Shown here in pieces: positions 53,786 to 63,900 of a DNA stretch of 64,000 nt. Position 1 is the first letter of the stretch. Every line of letters starts with the position of its first letter. A program made the position numbers and the translations under genes. Location: contig NZ_JAHVAB010000076.1 in NCBI RefSeq assembly GCF_019264445.1, positions 1 to 64,000 on the forward strand, given 5' to 3'. This DNA comes from Hydrogenophaga sp. Lineage in GTDB: Bacteria; Pseudomonadota; Gammaproteobacteria; Burkholderiales; Burkholderiaceae_C. The notes beneath the pieces are model-generated. The model made no database searches. It worked only from the letters and a program-made list of their open reading frames with translations, and had not been told where the DNA came from.

Positions 53786-55908
53786 ACAAGCCAAACAGGG
53801 CAACCACGTTCGCAGCGCTGGGGTGGGGGGCTCTTAAAGGGGCCGCGATTGCCTGCATGACCTTGACGGCCGTTTGGGCCCAGGCCCAAAACGCCATCCA
53901 GTCCATCACCGGCGGCATTCAAGGTGGTGTCGAAGTCATTCGCATCAACACCACGGAGCCGCTGGCTGCGGTGCCTACAGGCTTCACCATCCAGGCGCCT
54001 GCACGCATCGCGCTGGACTTCCCAGGCGTGGCCAACGCCATTGGCCGCAACGCCGTGGACATCAACGAAGGCAATCTGCGATCGGCGAACGTCGTTCAGG
54101 CCGGTGACCGCACGCGCGTGGTCATCAATCTGAAGCAATCGGCCGCATATGAAGCCAAGATCGAGGGCAAATCCCTGATCGTCGTGCTGGAGCGGTCACA
54201 GCCGGTCACCGCCACGACCGCGCCTTCCGCGGCCTTTGCCGAGAACCGCAACCGCGACGTGGTGGCCTTGAGAGACATCGATTTCCGCCGGGGCGTGGGC
54301 AACGCCGGCCGTGTCGTGGTCGACCTTGCCAACAGCCAGGTGGGCGTGGATATCCGCCAGCAGGGCCAAAACCTGGTGGTGGAGTTCCTCAAAACATCCC
54401 TGCCTGAAGGCCTTCGCCGCCGACTGGACGTGAGCGACTTCGGGACTCCGGTTCAAAGCGTGACCACTTCGCAGGCAGGCGACCGCGTGCGCATGGTCGT
54501 GACGCCCACGGGGAACTGGGAGCATTCGGCCTACCAGAGCGACAACCAGTTCGTGCTGGAGATCCGCGAGCAGAAGGTCGATTCCTCCAAGTTGACGCAA
54601 GGCCCCGGCTATAACGGCGAAAAACTCTCCCTGAACTTCCAGAACATCGAGGTGCGCTCGTTGTTGCAGGTCATTGCCGACTTCACGAACTTCAATATCG
54701 TGACGTCGGACTCGGTCTCCGGCTCGGTGACCTTGCGGCTGAAGGATGTGCCTTGGGACCAGGCGTTGGACATCATCTTGCAGGCCAAGGGTCTGGGCAT
54801 GCGCAAGTCGGGCAACGTGCTGTGGATTGCGCCCAAAGACGAGATTGCCACGCGTGAAAAGCAGGAGCTTGAGTCGAAAGCGTCTATCCAGAGCCTGGAG
54901 ACGCTGCGCACCCAAGGGTTCCAGATGAACTATGCCAAGGCGGCCGACATCGCGACTCAGTTGACCGCTTCTGGCGGCGGCGGTGGTGGCGCATCGGGTG
55001 GCGCCAGCGCCCGGATTCTCTCGGAGCGCGGCAGTGTCATCTCTGAGCCACGCACCAACCAGCTGTTTGTCACGGACATTCCGTCGCGCCTGGAGCAGGT
55101 GCAGGAGCTGATCCGCAAACTGGATATTCCGATCCGCCAGGTGATGATCGAAGCACGCATCGTCGAGGCCGACGATACCTTCGGTAAATCCTTGGGTGTT
55201 CGTCTGGGTGGTGGCGTTCGTGGTTTCGGGGCAGGATCGGTCAACGGCAACCCTGTGCTGGGCAACTTTGGCTCCACATACGGGGCCGTTTCCACGGGCC
55301 CCACGCTGACATCGGCCCCCTTCGTCAGCCTTCCTGCGAACCCTGGATCGGCCGCGGCTGCGTCTTACGCGCTCTCGCTGTTCAGCCCCAACGCCTCGCG
55401 GTTCCTGAGTCTTGAGATCTCGGCGCTTGAATCGGATGGCAAGGGCCGTATCGTCTCCAGCCCTCGCGTGGTGACTGCTGACCAGGTCAAGGCCTTGATC
55501 GAGCAGGGCACGGAGTTCCCTTACCAAACAGCGACTTCGAGCGGCGCCACGGCCATTGCGTTCCGCAAGGCGAACTTGAAGCTGGAGGTCACGCCCCAGA
55601 TCACGCCGGAAGGCAACATCATTCTGGATCTGGATATCAACAAGGACAGCCGAGGCGAGTCAACGCCCGACGGCATCGCCATCAACACCAAGCACGTGCA
55701 AACGCAGGTGCTGGTCGAGAACGGCGGTACGGTGGTGATCGGCGGTATCTTCGAGCAAACCGAACGCGATGAAGTCAACAAGGTTCCGTTGCTTGGTGAT
55801 CTGCCAGCCGTCGGCAACCTCTTCAAGTCGCGCAACCGCATCGCCAACAAGTCCGAGTTGCTGATCTTCATCACACCGCGTGTCCTGGGGCGTTCGGCGA
55901 TCAATTGA
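53782..55908 (+). CDS. pilQ: Type IV pilus secretin PilQ
   Basis: PilQ forms the outer-membrane channel for type IV pili, 708 aa. After the signal peptide come two AMIN domains (about residues 45-130 and 155-250) that bind peptidoglycan, a secretin N0/N1 part (LSLNFQNIEVRSLLQVIADF) and the C-terminal secretin channel (VMIEARIVEADDTFGKSLGV, EITPQITPEGN-like LEVTPQITPEGNIILDLDIN, VLVENGGTVVIGGIFEQTER). A Gly/Ser-rich run (ASGGGGGGASGGASA) sits between N1 and the channel. It overlaps aroK by four bases. Confidence 0.96.
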   Translation: MNKPNRATTFAALGWGALKGAAIACMTLTAVWAQAQNAIQSITGGIQGGVEVIRINTTEPLAAVPTGFTIQAPARIALDFPGVANAIGRNAVDINEGNLRSANVVQAGDRTRVVINLKQSAAYEAKIEGKSLIVVLERSQPVTATTAPSAAFAENRNRDVVALRDIDFRRGVGNAGRVVVDLANSQVGVDIRQQGQNLVVEFLKTSLPEGLRRRLDVSDFGTPVQSVTTSQAGDRVRMVVTPTGNWEHSAYQSDNQFVLEIREQKVDSSKLTQGPGYNGEKLSLNFQNIEVRSLLQVIADFTNFNIVTSDSVSGSVTLRLKDVPWDQALDIILQAKGLGMRKSGNVLWIAPKDEIATREKQELESKASIQSLETLRTQGFQMNYAKAADIATQLTASGGGGGGASGGASARILSERGSVISEPRTNQLFVTDIPSRLEQVQELIRKLDIPIRQVMIEARIVEADDTFGKSLGVRLGGGVRGFGAGSVNGNPVLGNFGSTYGAVSTGPTLTSAPFVSLPANPGSAAAASYALSLFSPNASRFLSLEISALESDGKGRIVSSPRVVTADQVKALIEQGTEFPYQTATSSGATAIAFRKANLKLEVTPQITPEGNIILDLDINKDSRGESTPDGIAINTKHVQTQVLVENGGTVVIGGIFEQTERDEVNKVPLLGDLPAVGNLFKSRNRIANKSELLIFITPRVLGRSAIN

Positions 55909-56462
55909 ACCCGGGTTCTTCGATTTACCTGATCGGCTTGCCGGGCTCCGGCAAGTCGACGGTTGGGCGCCAGCTGTCGCGTCGCATCGCGCTTCCGTTC
56001 TTTGATTCAGACCACGTCATTGAACAGCGGCTGGGTTGCTCCATTCGTGAGTTTTTCGAGCGTGAGGGCGAGGCCCGGTTTCGCGATCTTGAAGCATCCG
56101 TCCTGGATGAATTGACACAGGGGCCTGCTGCCGTGGTGTCCACGGGGGGGGGTTCGATACTGCGACCTGAAAACCGGCAACGGTTGCACAGCAGGGGCGC
56201 CGTTTTCTACCTGAAGTCAACACCCGAAGAAGTTTTTCGGCGGCTTCGCTACGACCGAAACCGCCCGTTGCTTCAGGTGGAAGATCCCTTGCAGCGCATT
56301 CGCGATCTGTTCGAAGTGCGAGATCCCTTGTACCGGGAGACGGCGCATTTTGTGATCGAGACCGGGCGCCCCTCGGTGGCGACGCTCGTCAACATGATCG
56401 TGATGCAGGTGGAGCTGGGTGGCGCACGTCAGCCTGAGCCGCCCTGCGCTTCTGCGTCCTGA
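55905..56462 (+). CDS. aroK: Shikimate kinase
   Basis: AroK phosphorylates shikimate at the 3-OH in chorismate synthesis. The 185-aa product has the P-loop [35 protein letters not shown] and the lid-region [20 protein letters not shown]. The start is TTG 55905 in TTGA overlap with the pilQ stop; no ATG fits the conserved N-terminus. Linked to aroB, 37 bases downstream. Confidence 0.94.
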   Translation: MNPGSSIYLIGLPGSGKSTVGRQLSRRIALPFFDSDHVIEQRLGCSIREFFEREGEARFRDLEASVLDELTQGPAAVVSTGGGSILRPENRQRLHSRGAVFYLKSTPEEVFRRLRYDRNRPLLQVEDPLQRIRDLFEVRDPLYRETAHFVIETGRPSVATLVNMIVMQVELGGARQPEPPCASAS

Positions 56463-56499
56463 GCTGCGCGGGCGTCTGGTCCCGATAAACTCGGAGCCC

Positions 56500-57621
56500 A
56501 TGACCTCACAGCAGCTGCATTCCCCATTTCAACAAGTTGACATTGATCTCGGCGATCGCAGCTACGGCATCCTGATCGGAGCGGGTGTGCTGGATTCAGC
56601 GCACAGCTACGACGGCTTGCCGCCGGCCTCCAGTGCCATGATCGTCACCAACCAGACGGTGGCGCCTCTTTACCAGGCAAGGCTGGTTCAAGCGATCCAG
56701 GCTCGTTACCGCACCGTGCATGTGGTCTCGCTGCCCGATGGCGAGTCATACAAGACGTGGGAATCGCTCAATCTCATCTTTGACGCGTTGCTCTCCAAGG
56801 GTTGCGATCGCAAGACGGTGCTTTTTGCGCTGGGCGGTGGCGTGGTGGGCGACATGACGGGTTTTGCCGCGGCGAGCTACATGCGAGGCGTGCCCTTTGT
56901 GCAGGTCCCAACGACCTTGTTGGCCCAAGTGGATTCGTCTGTGGGAGGCAAGACGGCCATCAATCACTCTTTGGGCAAAAACATGATTGGGGCGTTCTAC
57001 CAGCCGCTGCGCGTGCTGTGTGACCTCGATGTGCTCAGGACGCTCCCGGCGCGCGAGCTGAGCGCGGGACTGGCTGAGGTGATCAAGTACGGACCGATCG
57101 CCGACATGGCATTTCTGGACTGGATCGAGGCCAGCATCGAGCCGCTGATGGCGCGGGATGCGGATGCGCTCGCCTTTGCGGTGCGCCGCAGCTGTGAAAT
57201 CAAGGCCTGGGTGGTGGGGCAGGATGAGCGTGAGTCGGGCGTGCGCGCGATTCTGAACTTCGGTCACACCTTTGGTCACGCCATTGAAGCGGGCATGGGT
57301 TACGGCGCGTGGCTGCACGGCGAGGCGGTCGGTTGCGGCATGGTGATGGCCGCGCGGCTTTCCCAGGCGCTTGGTCTCGTGGATGCAGCCTTCGTGGATC
57401 GGCTCACGCGGCTTATCCAGCGCGCCGGTCTGCCTACGGTGGCGCCGGTGCTCGACACGCAAGACAACGTTGAACGCTATCTCTCGCTCATGCGCGTTGA
57501 CAAGAAGTCGGAAGCCGGTGCGATCAAGTTCGTGGTGATCGATTCGCCGGGGCGTGCGGTGATGCGCAGCGCGCCCGATGCGCTGGTGGCTCAGGTCATC
57601 GAAACCAGTTGTCGGGGCTGA
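56500..57621 (+). CDS. aroB: 3-dehydroquinate synthase
   Basis: AroB converts DAHP to 3-dehydroquinate, using NAD and zinc. The 373-aa protein contains [40 protein letters not shown] and the metal-ligand region [11 protein letters not shown]. Start [20 protein letters not shown] agrees with the family. It overlaps dgt by one base. Confidence 0.96.
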   Translation: MTSQQLHSPFQQVDIDLGDRSYGILIGAGVLDSAHSYDGLPPASSAMIVTNQTVAPLYQARLVQAIQARYRTVHVVSLPDGESYKTWESLNLIFDALLSKGCDRKTVLFALGGGVVGDMTGFAAASYMRGVPFVQVPTTLLAQVDSSVGGKTAINHSLGKNMIGAFYQPLRVLCDLDVLRTLPARELSAGLAEVIKYGPIADMAFLDWIEASIEPLMARDADALAFAVRRSCEIKAWVVGQDERESGVRAILNFGHTFGHAIEAGMGYGAWLHGEAVGCGMVMAARLSQALGLVDAAFVDRLTRLIQRAGLPTVAPVLDTQDNVERYLSLMRVDKKSEAGAIKFVVIDSPGRAVMRSAPDALVAQVIETSCRG

Positions 57622-58811
57622 TGGCTGCCGCCACACAGCCGATGCCAGCTGGGCTCGCTCATTGCGCGAGCGACCCGGGCCAGAGCCGTGGTCGCCGCCA
57701 TCCCGAGGCCGAAGCGCCCACCCGGACCGCGTTCCAGCGTGACCGCGACCGTGTGATTCACTGCACGGCGTTTCGTCGGCTGGTCTACAAGACCCAGGTG
57801 TTCCTTAACCACGAAGGCGACTTGTTTCGCACGCGGCTGACCCATTCGCTGGAAGTGGCGCAGCTGGGTCGCAGCATCGCGAGATCGCTCCGTCTCAACG
57901 AAGACCTGGTCGAAGCGATTGCCCTGGCGCATGACCTGGGGCATACCCCTTTCGGGCATGCGGGTCAGGACGCGCTCAATGCATGTTTGAAGAGCGCGTC
58001 GAGCCATGCGCAGGCCGGCGAGGCGGATGGCTGGGGTTTCGAGCACAACTTGCAAAGCTTGCGAGTGGTCGACGAACTGGAAGAGCGCTACCCCGCGTTC
58101 GATGGCTTGAACCTGTGTTTCGAGACGCGCGAAGGCATTCTCAAGCACTGCTCCAAAGCCAACGCGGCTCGCCTGGAGCAGCAGGAGCCGGGCGGGGTGG
58201 CGTCGCGGTTTTTGAGCGGCGGCGCGCCTTCGCTGGAGGCCCAGCTGTGCAACTTGGCGGATGAAATTGCCTACAACGCGCACGACATCGACGATGGCGT
58301 GCGATCCGGTCTTCTCACCCTGGAGCAACTGGGCGAGGTGGAGCTCTTTGAGCACTACCGACGTGCCGCTCTGACCGCCCATCCGGACCTGATGGGGAGG
58401 CGGCTGCTGTTCGAGACCATTCGCCTCATGCTCAGCGACCAGGTGTATGACGTCATCGACACCACGCGCGCCCGGGTGCTCACATCGGGCGTGGACAGCG
58501 CGGACGCCGTTCGACGCGCACCGCCGCTGGTGGCGTTTTCTGATGACATGCGGCAGCGTTCGCAAGCGCTGAAGACATTCCTCTTCCGCAATTTGTACCG
58601 GCATCCGCAGGTGATGGAGACCACGGAGCGCGCACGCCAGGTGGTGACCGATCTGTTTGAGCGTTACCTGAATGCGCCTGCGGAGTTGCCTGATGCATAC
58701 GGCCAGAGACAGGACCTGGCCCGCGCCGTGGCCGACTACATCGCCGGCATGACCGACCGATTTGCCATCCGCGAGCACGAGCGCCTGTTTGGCGCGGTGA
58801 TGTTTCCGTGA
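57621..58811 (+). CDS. dgt: Deoxyguanosinetriphosphate triphosphohydrolase-like protein (HD domain)
   Basis: A 396-aa HD-family nucleotide hydrolase. The metal-binding motifs are [20 protein letters not shown] and [15 protein letters not shown], followed by [19 protein letters not shown] and [20 protein letters not shown]. These fit the dGTPase type-2 subfamily, which cleaves dNTPs to nucleosides and triphosphate. Its ATG overlaps the aroB stop (TGATG). In Burkholderiales it commonly follows aroB. Confidence 0.94.
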   Translation: MAAATQPMPAGLAHCASDPGQSRGRRHPEAEAPTRTAFQRDRDRVIHCTAFRRLVYKTQVFLNHEGDLFRTRLTHSLEVAQLGRSIARSLRLNEDLVEAIALAHDLGHTPFGHAGQDALNACLKSASSHAQAGEADGWGFEHNLQSLRVVDELEERYPAFDGLNLCFETREGILKHCSKANAARLEQQEPGGVASRFLSGGAPSLEAQLCNLADEIAYNAHDIDDGVRSGLLTLEQLGEVELFEHYRRAALTAHPDLMGRRLLFETIRLMLSDQVYDVIDTTRARVLTSGVDSADAVRRAPPLVAFSDDMRQRSQALKTFLFRNLYRHPQVMETTERARQVVTDLFERYLNAPAELPDAYGQRQDLARAVADYIAGMTDRFAIREHERLFGAVMFP

Positions 58812-60013
58812 CACCTGAGACACCCACAGGCACGCGCGGCCTGGCGGCGCTCGTGGTGGCGGTGGGCGTCACCTGTGCGTTGCACGTGGGCAAACTGCCC
58901 GTGGCGATTCCCGTGTTGCGCGATGACCTTGGTCTGAGCCTGGTGCAGGCGGGCTTTCTTCTTTCGCTGGTTCAACTGGCCGGCATGACGCTGGGTTTGA
59001 TGGTCGGCCTCATGGCCGACCGCCTGGGCCCCCGACGCGTCATGCTCGGTGGGCTGATGTTGCTGGCCGCAGGCAGTGCACTCGGCGCGCTCGCGCCCAG
59101 CGTGCCCGTGCTGCTGGCCACGCGTGTGGTCGAGGGCATGGGATTTCTTTGCGCAGTGCTGCCCGCACCAGGCCTGTTGCGCCAACGGGTTCAGCAGGGG
59201 GCGGCGCTGTCGCGGGCTTTGGGCTGGTGGGGCGCCTACATGCCGTTGGGCACAGCCTTGGCTTTGCTGCTTGGCGTGCCATTGCTCCAGGTGGTGGGTT
59301 GGCGCTGGGCCTGGGTGCTGCTGGCGGGGCTGTCGCTGATGGCCGCGGCGGGGCTGGCGAAGTGGGCAGCACCGGATGCCGCCCTGGCGGCCACTGCGGC
59401 ATCCCCGGCTTCGTCCCTGGGTGCGCGCCTGCGGCGCACGCTGCAATCGGGCGGCCCGTGGCTGGTGGCACTTGCGTTCTTCCTGTATTCGGGTCAGTGG
59501 TTGGCGGTAGTGGGCTTTCTGCCCACCATCTACCACCAGGCCGGCTACACCGGCACAACTGTCGCTGTGCTCAGCGCATTGGCCGCTGGCATCAACATGG
59601 CGGGCAACATTGGCGCTGGCTGGTGGCTTTCGCGCGGCGCGCAGCCGGGTGGGGTGCTGGCGCTGGCGTACATCGCCATGGGGGTGGGGTCGTGGGTGGC
59701 GTTCGGTGCGGTAGGCCACCCGGCGGCGCAGTACCTGGCGGTGCTGGTGTTTTCTGGCGTGGGCGGCCTGATTCCCGGGACTTTGTTCGGTCTGGCGGTC
59801 AAACTCGCTCCTGACAACGACACCGTGTCCACCACCGTGGGCTGGATGCAGCAGTTCTCCGCGCTGGGCCAATTCATGGGACCGCCGGCGGTGGCATGGG
59901 TGGCCACACTCACGGGCGGCTGGCAGTGGACATGGACGGTCACCGGGGTTTCCTCGCTGTTGGGGCTGATGCTGGCCGGACGTCTGCAGGCCGCGTGGCG
60001 CACCCACCCATAA
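58808..60013 (+). CDS. MFS transporter, CynX/NimT-like
   Basis: A 401-aa major facilitator with about 12 helices. GTG start overlapping the dgt stop (GTGA). The loop-2 motif [16 protein letters not shown] and the equivalent in the second half are seen, and the pattern resembles CynX/NimT-type transporters rather than drug exporters. Substrate unknown. Its TAA is only two bases before the inverted end of the RAYT element, so the element inserted right at its 3' boundary. Confidence 0.85.
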   Translation: MTPETPTGTRGLAALVVAVGVTCALHVGKLPVAIPVLRDDLGLSLVQAGFLLSLVQLAGMTLGLMVGLMADRLGPRRVMLGGLMLLAAGSALGALAPSVPVLLATRVVEGMGFLCAVLPAPGLLRQRVQQGAALSRALGWWGAYMPLGTALALLLGVPLLQVVGWRWAWVLLAGLSLMAAAGLAKWAAPDAALAATAASPASSLGARLRRTLQSGGPWLVALAFFLYSGQWLAVVGFLPTIYHQAGYTGTTVAVLSALAAGINMAGNIGAGWWLSRGAQPGGVLALAYIAMGVGSWVAFGAVGHPAAQYLAVLVFSGVGGLIPGTLFGLAVKLAPDNDTVSTTVGWMQQFSALGQFMGPPAVAWVATLTGGWQWTWTVTGVSSLLGLMLAGRLQAAWRTHP

Positions 60014-60015
60014 TC

Positions 60016-60862
60016 GGGGTCAGGTTCACATGCGGCGCTTCGCAGCGTCGCCACCGCACGCACCATGGCCCGTCTTCCCCGTTTGACCGTCGCGGGTTAT
60101 CCGCACCACATCATCCAACGCGGCAACAACCGCCAGGACATCGTCCGCAGCGATGCGGACCGCGAATGCCTGCTGGACCTGATGGCCGAGAACGCGCGCA
60201 AGCATCAGGTGGCTCTCAACGCCTACGTCCTGATGCACAACCACTTCCACCTGTTGCTCACGCCTGAGACGGCGCAAGGCGTGCCGCTCATGATGCAAGC
60301 CGTCGGACGCCGATACGTTCGCTACTTCAACGACCTGCATGGCCGCACGGGGACACTGTGGGAAGGGCGGTACCGCTCCACCCTGGTCCAGGCCGAGCGC
60401 TATCTGCTCGCCTGCATGGTCTACATGGATCTCAATCCGGTGCGGGCAGGCATGGTCAGCGAAGCGCGGCAGCATCCCTGGTCGAGCCACCGCCACTACA
60501 TCGGCCAGGCGTCTGACCGGCGCGTGACGCCGCCTTCGGTGTACTGGGGCCTCGGAAACACGCCGTTCGCGCGGGAGGCGGCGTACACCGAATTGGTGCA
60601 CGCCGGCCAGTCTGTGGCGCAGCAAGGTGCCATCACCGACGCGACCCTGTACGGCTGGGCACTGGGCGACGCCACCTTCACCGCTGAGTTGCAGAAGCGC
60701 ACACCGCGCCGCATCGCGCCGGCCAAGCCGGGCCGTCCTGTGTCCAGGCGGGCTGAGAAGCCCTGATGTGGCGTATCAACAGGCAGCTTCGACAGACGGA
60801 TTTGATCTGTCCCCAATAAATATTCAATGACTATCTAGCCTCATTAAATAGAATCTGACCCC
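60016..60862. mobile_element. RAYT element with inverted ends
   Basis: The RAYT gene is bracketed by GGGGTCAGGTTC (60016-60027) and its near-perfect inverse GAATCTGACCCC (60851-60862), 11 of 12 matching. A second related inner motif, GATCTGTCCCC (60804-60814), lies between the gene and the outer right end. These are typical flanks of REP-associated tyrosine transposase loci, which mobilise or maintain such palindromes rather than whole-element transposition. No target duplication was obvious. Confidence 0.75.
60065..60766 (+). CDS. rayT: REP-associated tyrosine transposase (RAYT, Y1_Tnp domain)
   Basis: A 233-aa single-strand HUH transposase relative. It opens MARLPRLTVAGYPHHIIQRG, has the metal-binding HUH motif in VLMHNHFHLLL (His60 and His62), GTLWEGRYRSTLVQAERYLL, and the region YLLACMVYMDLNPVRAG containing candidate catalytic tyrosines. 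It appears intact. The C-terminus is basic (KRTPRRIAPAKPGRPVSRRA). Confidence 0.92.
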   Translation: MARLPRLTVAGYPHHIIQRGNNRQDIVRSDADRECLLDLMAENARKHQVALNAYVLMHNHFHLLLTPETAQGVPLMMQAVGRRYVRYFNDLHGRTGTLWEGRYRSTLVQAERYLLACMVYMDLNPVRAGMVSEARQHPWSSHRHYIGQASDRRVTPPSVYWGLGNTPFAREAAYTELVHAGQSVAQQGAITDATLYGWALGDATFTAELQKRTPRRIAPAKPGRPVSRRAEKP

Positions 60863-60873
60863 ATTTAAATTGC

Positions 60874-60890
60874 TTGGCATTGTTGTTGCA
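60874..60890 (+). promoter_or_regulatory. Candidate sigma-54 promoter of gltB
   Basis: TTGGCATTGTTGTTGCA matches YTGGCACGN4TTGCW at all but two positions, with the GG (60876-60877) and GC (60888-60889) exactly ten bases apart. It ends 61 bases before the gltB ATG, giving a 5' leader of about 50 bases. RpoN control would make sense for a nitrogen-assimilation gene. No enhancer site for NtrC was searched convincingly; the RAYT element occupies the upstream region. Confidence 0.6.
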
Positions 60891-60951
60891 ATGCAATAAG
60901 CTCGCAATCCGATTTTTTGCATTCACGCCCACGAACCGAAAAGGAAGCGCC

Positions 60952-63900
60952 ATGACCACGGCAGCCGAGCAGCAGCACCTCCAGCAACATGGCCTGTACG
61001 ACCCGGCCAACGAGCACGATGCGTGCGGCGTGGGTTTCGTGGCGCACATCAAGGGCGAGAAGAGCCACGCGATCGTGCAGCAAGGCTTGAAGATCCTGGA
61101 GAACCTGGACCACCGCGGTGCGGTCGGTGCCGACAAGCTCATGGGCGATGGCGCTGGCTTGCTGATTCAGTTGCCCGACGCGCTGTACCGCGAGGAAATG
61201 GCGGCCCAGGGCGTGATGCTGCCGCCCGCGGGCGAATACGGCGTCGGCATGATCTTCATGCCGAAAGAGCACGCCAGCCGCCTGGCCTGCGAACAGGAAA
61301 TGGAGCGCGCCATCGCTGCAGAAGGCCAGGTGCTGCTGGGCTGGCGCGACGTGCCGGTGAACCGCGACATGCCGATGTCACCCACCGTGCGCGAGAAAGA
61401 GCCGATCATTCGCCAGGTGTTCATCGGGCGTGGCAACGACGTGATCGTGCAGGACGCGCTGGAGCGCAAGCTGTATGTCATCCGCAAGACCGCCAGCGCC
61501 AACATCCAGCGCCTCAAGCTCACGCACTCCAAAGAGTATTACGTGGTGAGCATGAGCAGCCGCACCGTGGTCTACAAGGGCCTGCTGCTGGCCGATCAGG
61601 TGGGCACCTACTTCCGCGACCTCGAAGACGAGCGCTGCGTCTCGGCCCTGGGCCTGGTGCACCAGCGCTTTTCCACCAACACGTTCCCCGAGTGGCCGCT
61701 GGCCCACCCCTACCGCTATGTCGCCCACAACGGCGAGATCAACACGGTCAAGGGCAACTACAACTGGATGAAGGCACGTGAAGGCGTGATGTCCTCGCCG
61801 GTGCTGGGCGCCGACCTGCAGAAGCTCTACCCCATCAGCTTTGCCAGCCAGTCCGACACCGCTACGTTCGACAACTGCCTGGAGCTGCTCACCATGGCGG
61901 GCTACCCGCTGGCGCAGGCCGTGATGATGATGATCCCCGAGCCGTGGGAGCAGCACACCACCATGGACAGCCGCCGCAAGGCCTTCTATGAATACCACGC
62001 CGCCATGATGGAGCCCTGGGACGGCCCGGCTTCCATCGTGTTCACCGACGGCCGCCAGATTGGCGCCACGCTGGACCGCAATGGCCTGCGCCCCTCGCGT
62101 TACTGCATCACCGACGACGACTTCGTGATCATGGGTTCGGAGTCGGGCGTTTTGCCTGTGCCCGAAAACAAGATCGTGCGCAAATGGCGCCTGCAGCCCG
62201 GCAAGATGTTCCTGATCGATCTCGAACAGGGCCGCATGATCGATGACGAGGAGCTCAAGGCCAACCTCGCCAACAGCAAGCCCTACAAGCAGTGGATCGA
62301 CAACCTGCGCATTCGCCTGGACGACGTGGAAACGCCGGTCGCGGGTGAGTCCGCGCAAGAGCAACGCATCAGCGCCACCGAGCCGCAGACCGGCGGCGTG
62401 GAAAACGTGGCGCCCGAGCTGCTGGACCGCCAGCAGGCGTTCGGCTACACGCAGGAAGACATCAAGTTCCTGATGAGCCCGATGGCCGCCAACGGCGAAG
62501 AGGGCATCGGCTCCATGGGCAACGACAGCCCGCTGGCCGTGCTGTCCGACAAGAACAAGCCGCTTTACAACTACTTCAAGCAGTTGTTCGCGCAGGTGAC
62601 CAACCCGCCGATCGACCCGATCCGCGAAGCCATCGTGATGTCGCTGGTGTCCTTCATCGGACCCAAGCCGAACCTGCTCGATATCAACCAGGTCAACCCG
62701 CCGATGCGGCTCGAAGTGAGCCAGCCCGTGCTCGACTTCGCCGACATGGCCAAGCTGCGCGACATCGACGCCGTGACGCAGGGCAAGTTCCGCAGCCATA
62801 CGCTGGACATCACCTACCCTGCCGCCTGGGGCCGCGAAGGCGTAGAAGCCAAACTGGCTTCGCTGTGCGCTGGTGCGGTGGACGCCATCAAGGGTGGCAA
62901 GAACATCCTGATCATCAGCGACCGCGCCATCAGCGCCACGCAGATCGCCATCCCCGCCTTGCTGGCGCTCTCGGCCATCCACCAGCACCTCGTGCGTGAA
63001 GGCCTGCGCACCACCGCCGGTCTGGTGGTGGAAACCGGTACCGCGCGCGAAGTGCATCACTTTGCCGTGCTCGCGGGCTACGGCGCCGAAGCCGTGCACC
63101 CCTACCTCGCCATGGAAACGCTGCAAGCCATCCACAAGGGCTTGCCGGGCGACCTGAGCGCGGACAAGGCCATCTACCAGTACGTCAAGGCCATCGGCAA
63201 GGGTCTGTCCAAGATCATGTCCAAGATGGGCGTGTCGACCTACATGTCGTACTGCGGTGCCCAGCTGTTTGAAGCCATCGGCCTCAACAGCGAAACGGTC
63301 AACAAGTACTTCACCGGCACCGCCAGCCGCGTAGGCGGCATTGGTGTGTTCGAGATCGCCGAAGAAGGCATCCGCATGCACAAGGCCGCTTTCGGCGACG
63401 ACCCCGTGCTCGCCACGATGCTCGATGCCGGTGGCGAGTACGCCTGGCGTGCCCGCGGCGAAGAGCACATGTGGACGCCTGATGCGATCGCCAAGCTGCA
63501 GCACAGCACGCGCGCCAACAACTGGAACACGTACAAGGAGTACGCACAGATCATCAACGACCAGAGCCGCCGCCACATGACGCTGCGCGGCCTGTTCGAA
63601 TTCAAGATCGATCCGAGCACCGCCATTTCCATCGACGAAGTCGAGCCCGCGGCCGAAATCGTCAAGCGCTTTGCCACGGGGGCGATGTCGCTGGGTTCCA
63701 TCTCCACCGAAGCGCACGCCACGCTGGCGGTGGCCATGAACCGCATCGGCGGCAAGAGCAACACGGGCGAGGGCGGCGAAGACGCCATGCGCTACCGCAA
63801 CGAACTCAAGGGCATTCCCATCAAGCAGGGTCAGACCATGTCGGACCTGCTGGGCAAGGACACCTTTGAGGTCGACTACGAGCTGCAGGCCGGTGACTCC

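Noticed and set aside
60016..60862. An insertion sequence of the IS200/IS605 type
   Set aside because: The protein is of the RAYT group (HUH with NHFH) and there is no TnpB; the ends are REP-like rather than IS200 subterminal hairpins.
61378..63717. A 779-codon minus-strand open frame opposite gltB
   Set aside because: Shadow of the conserved gltB coding frame; no recognisable motifs and no start site.
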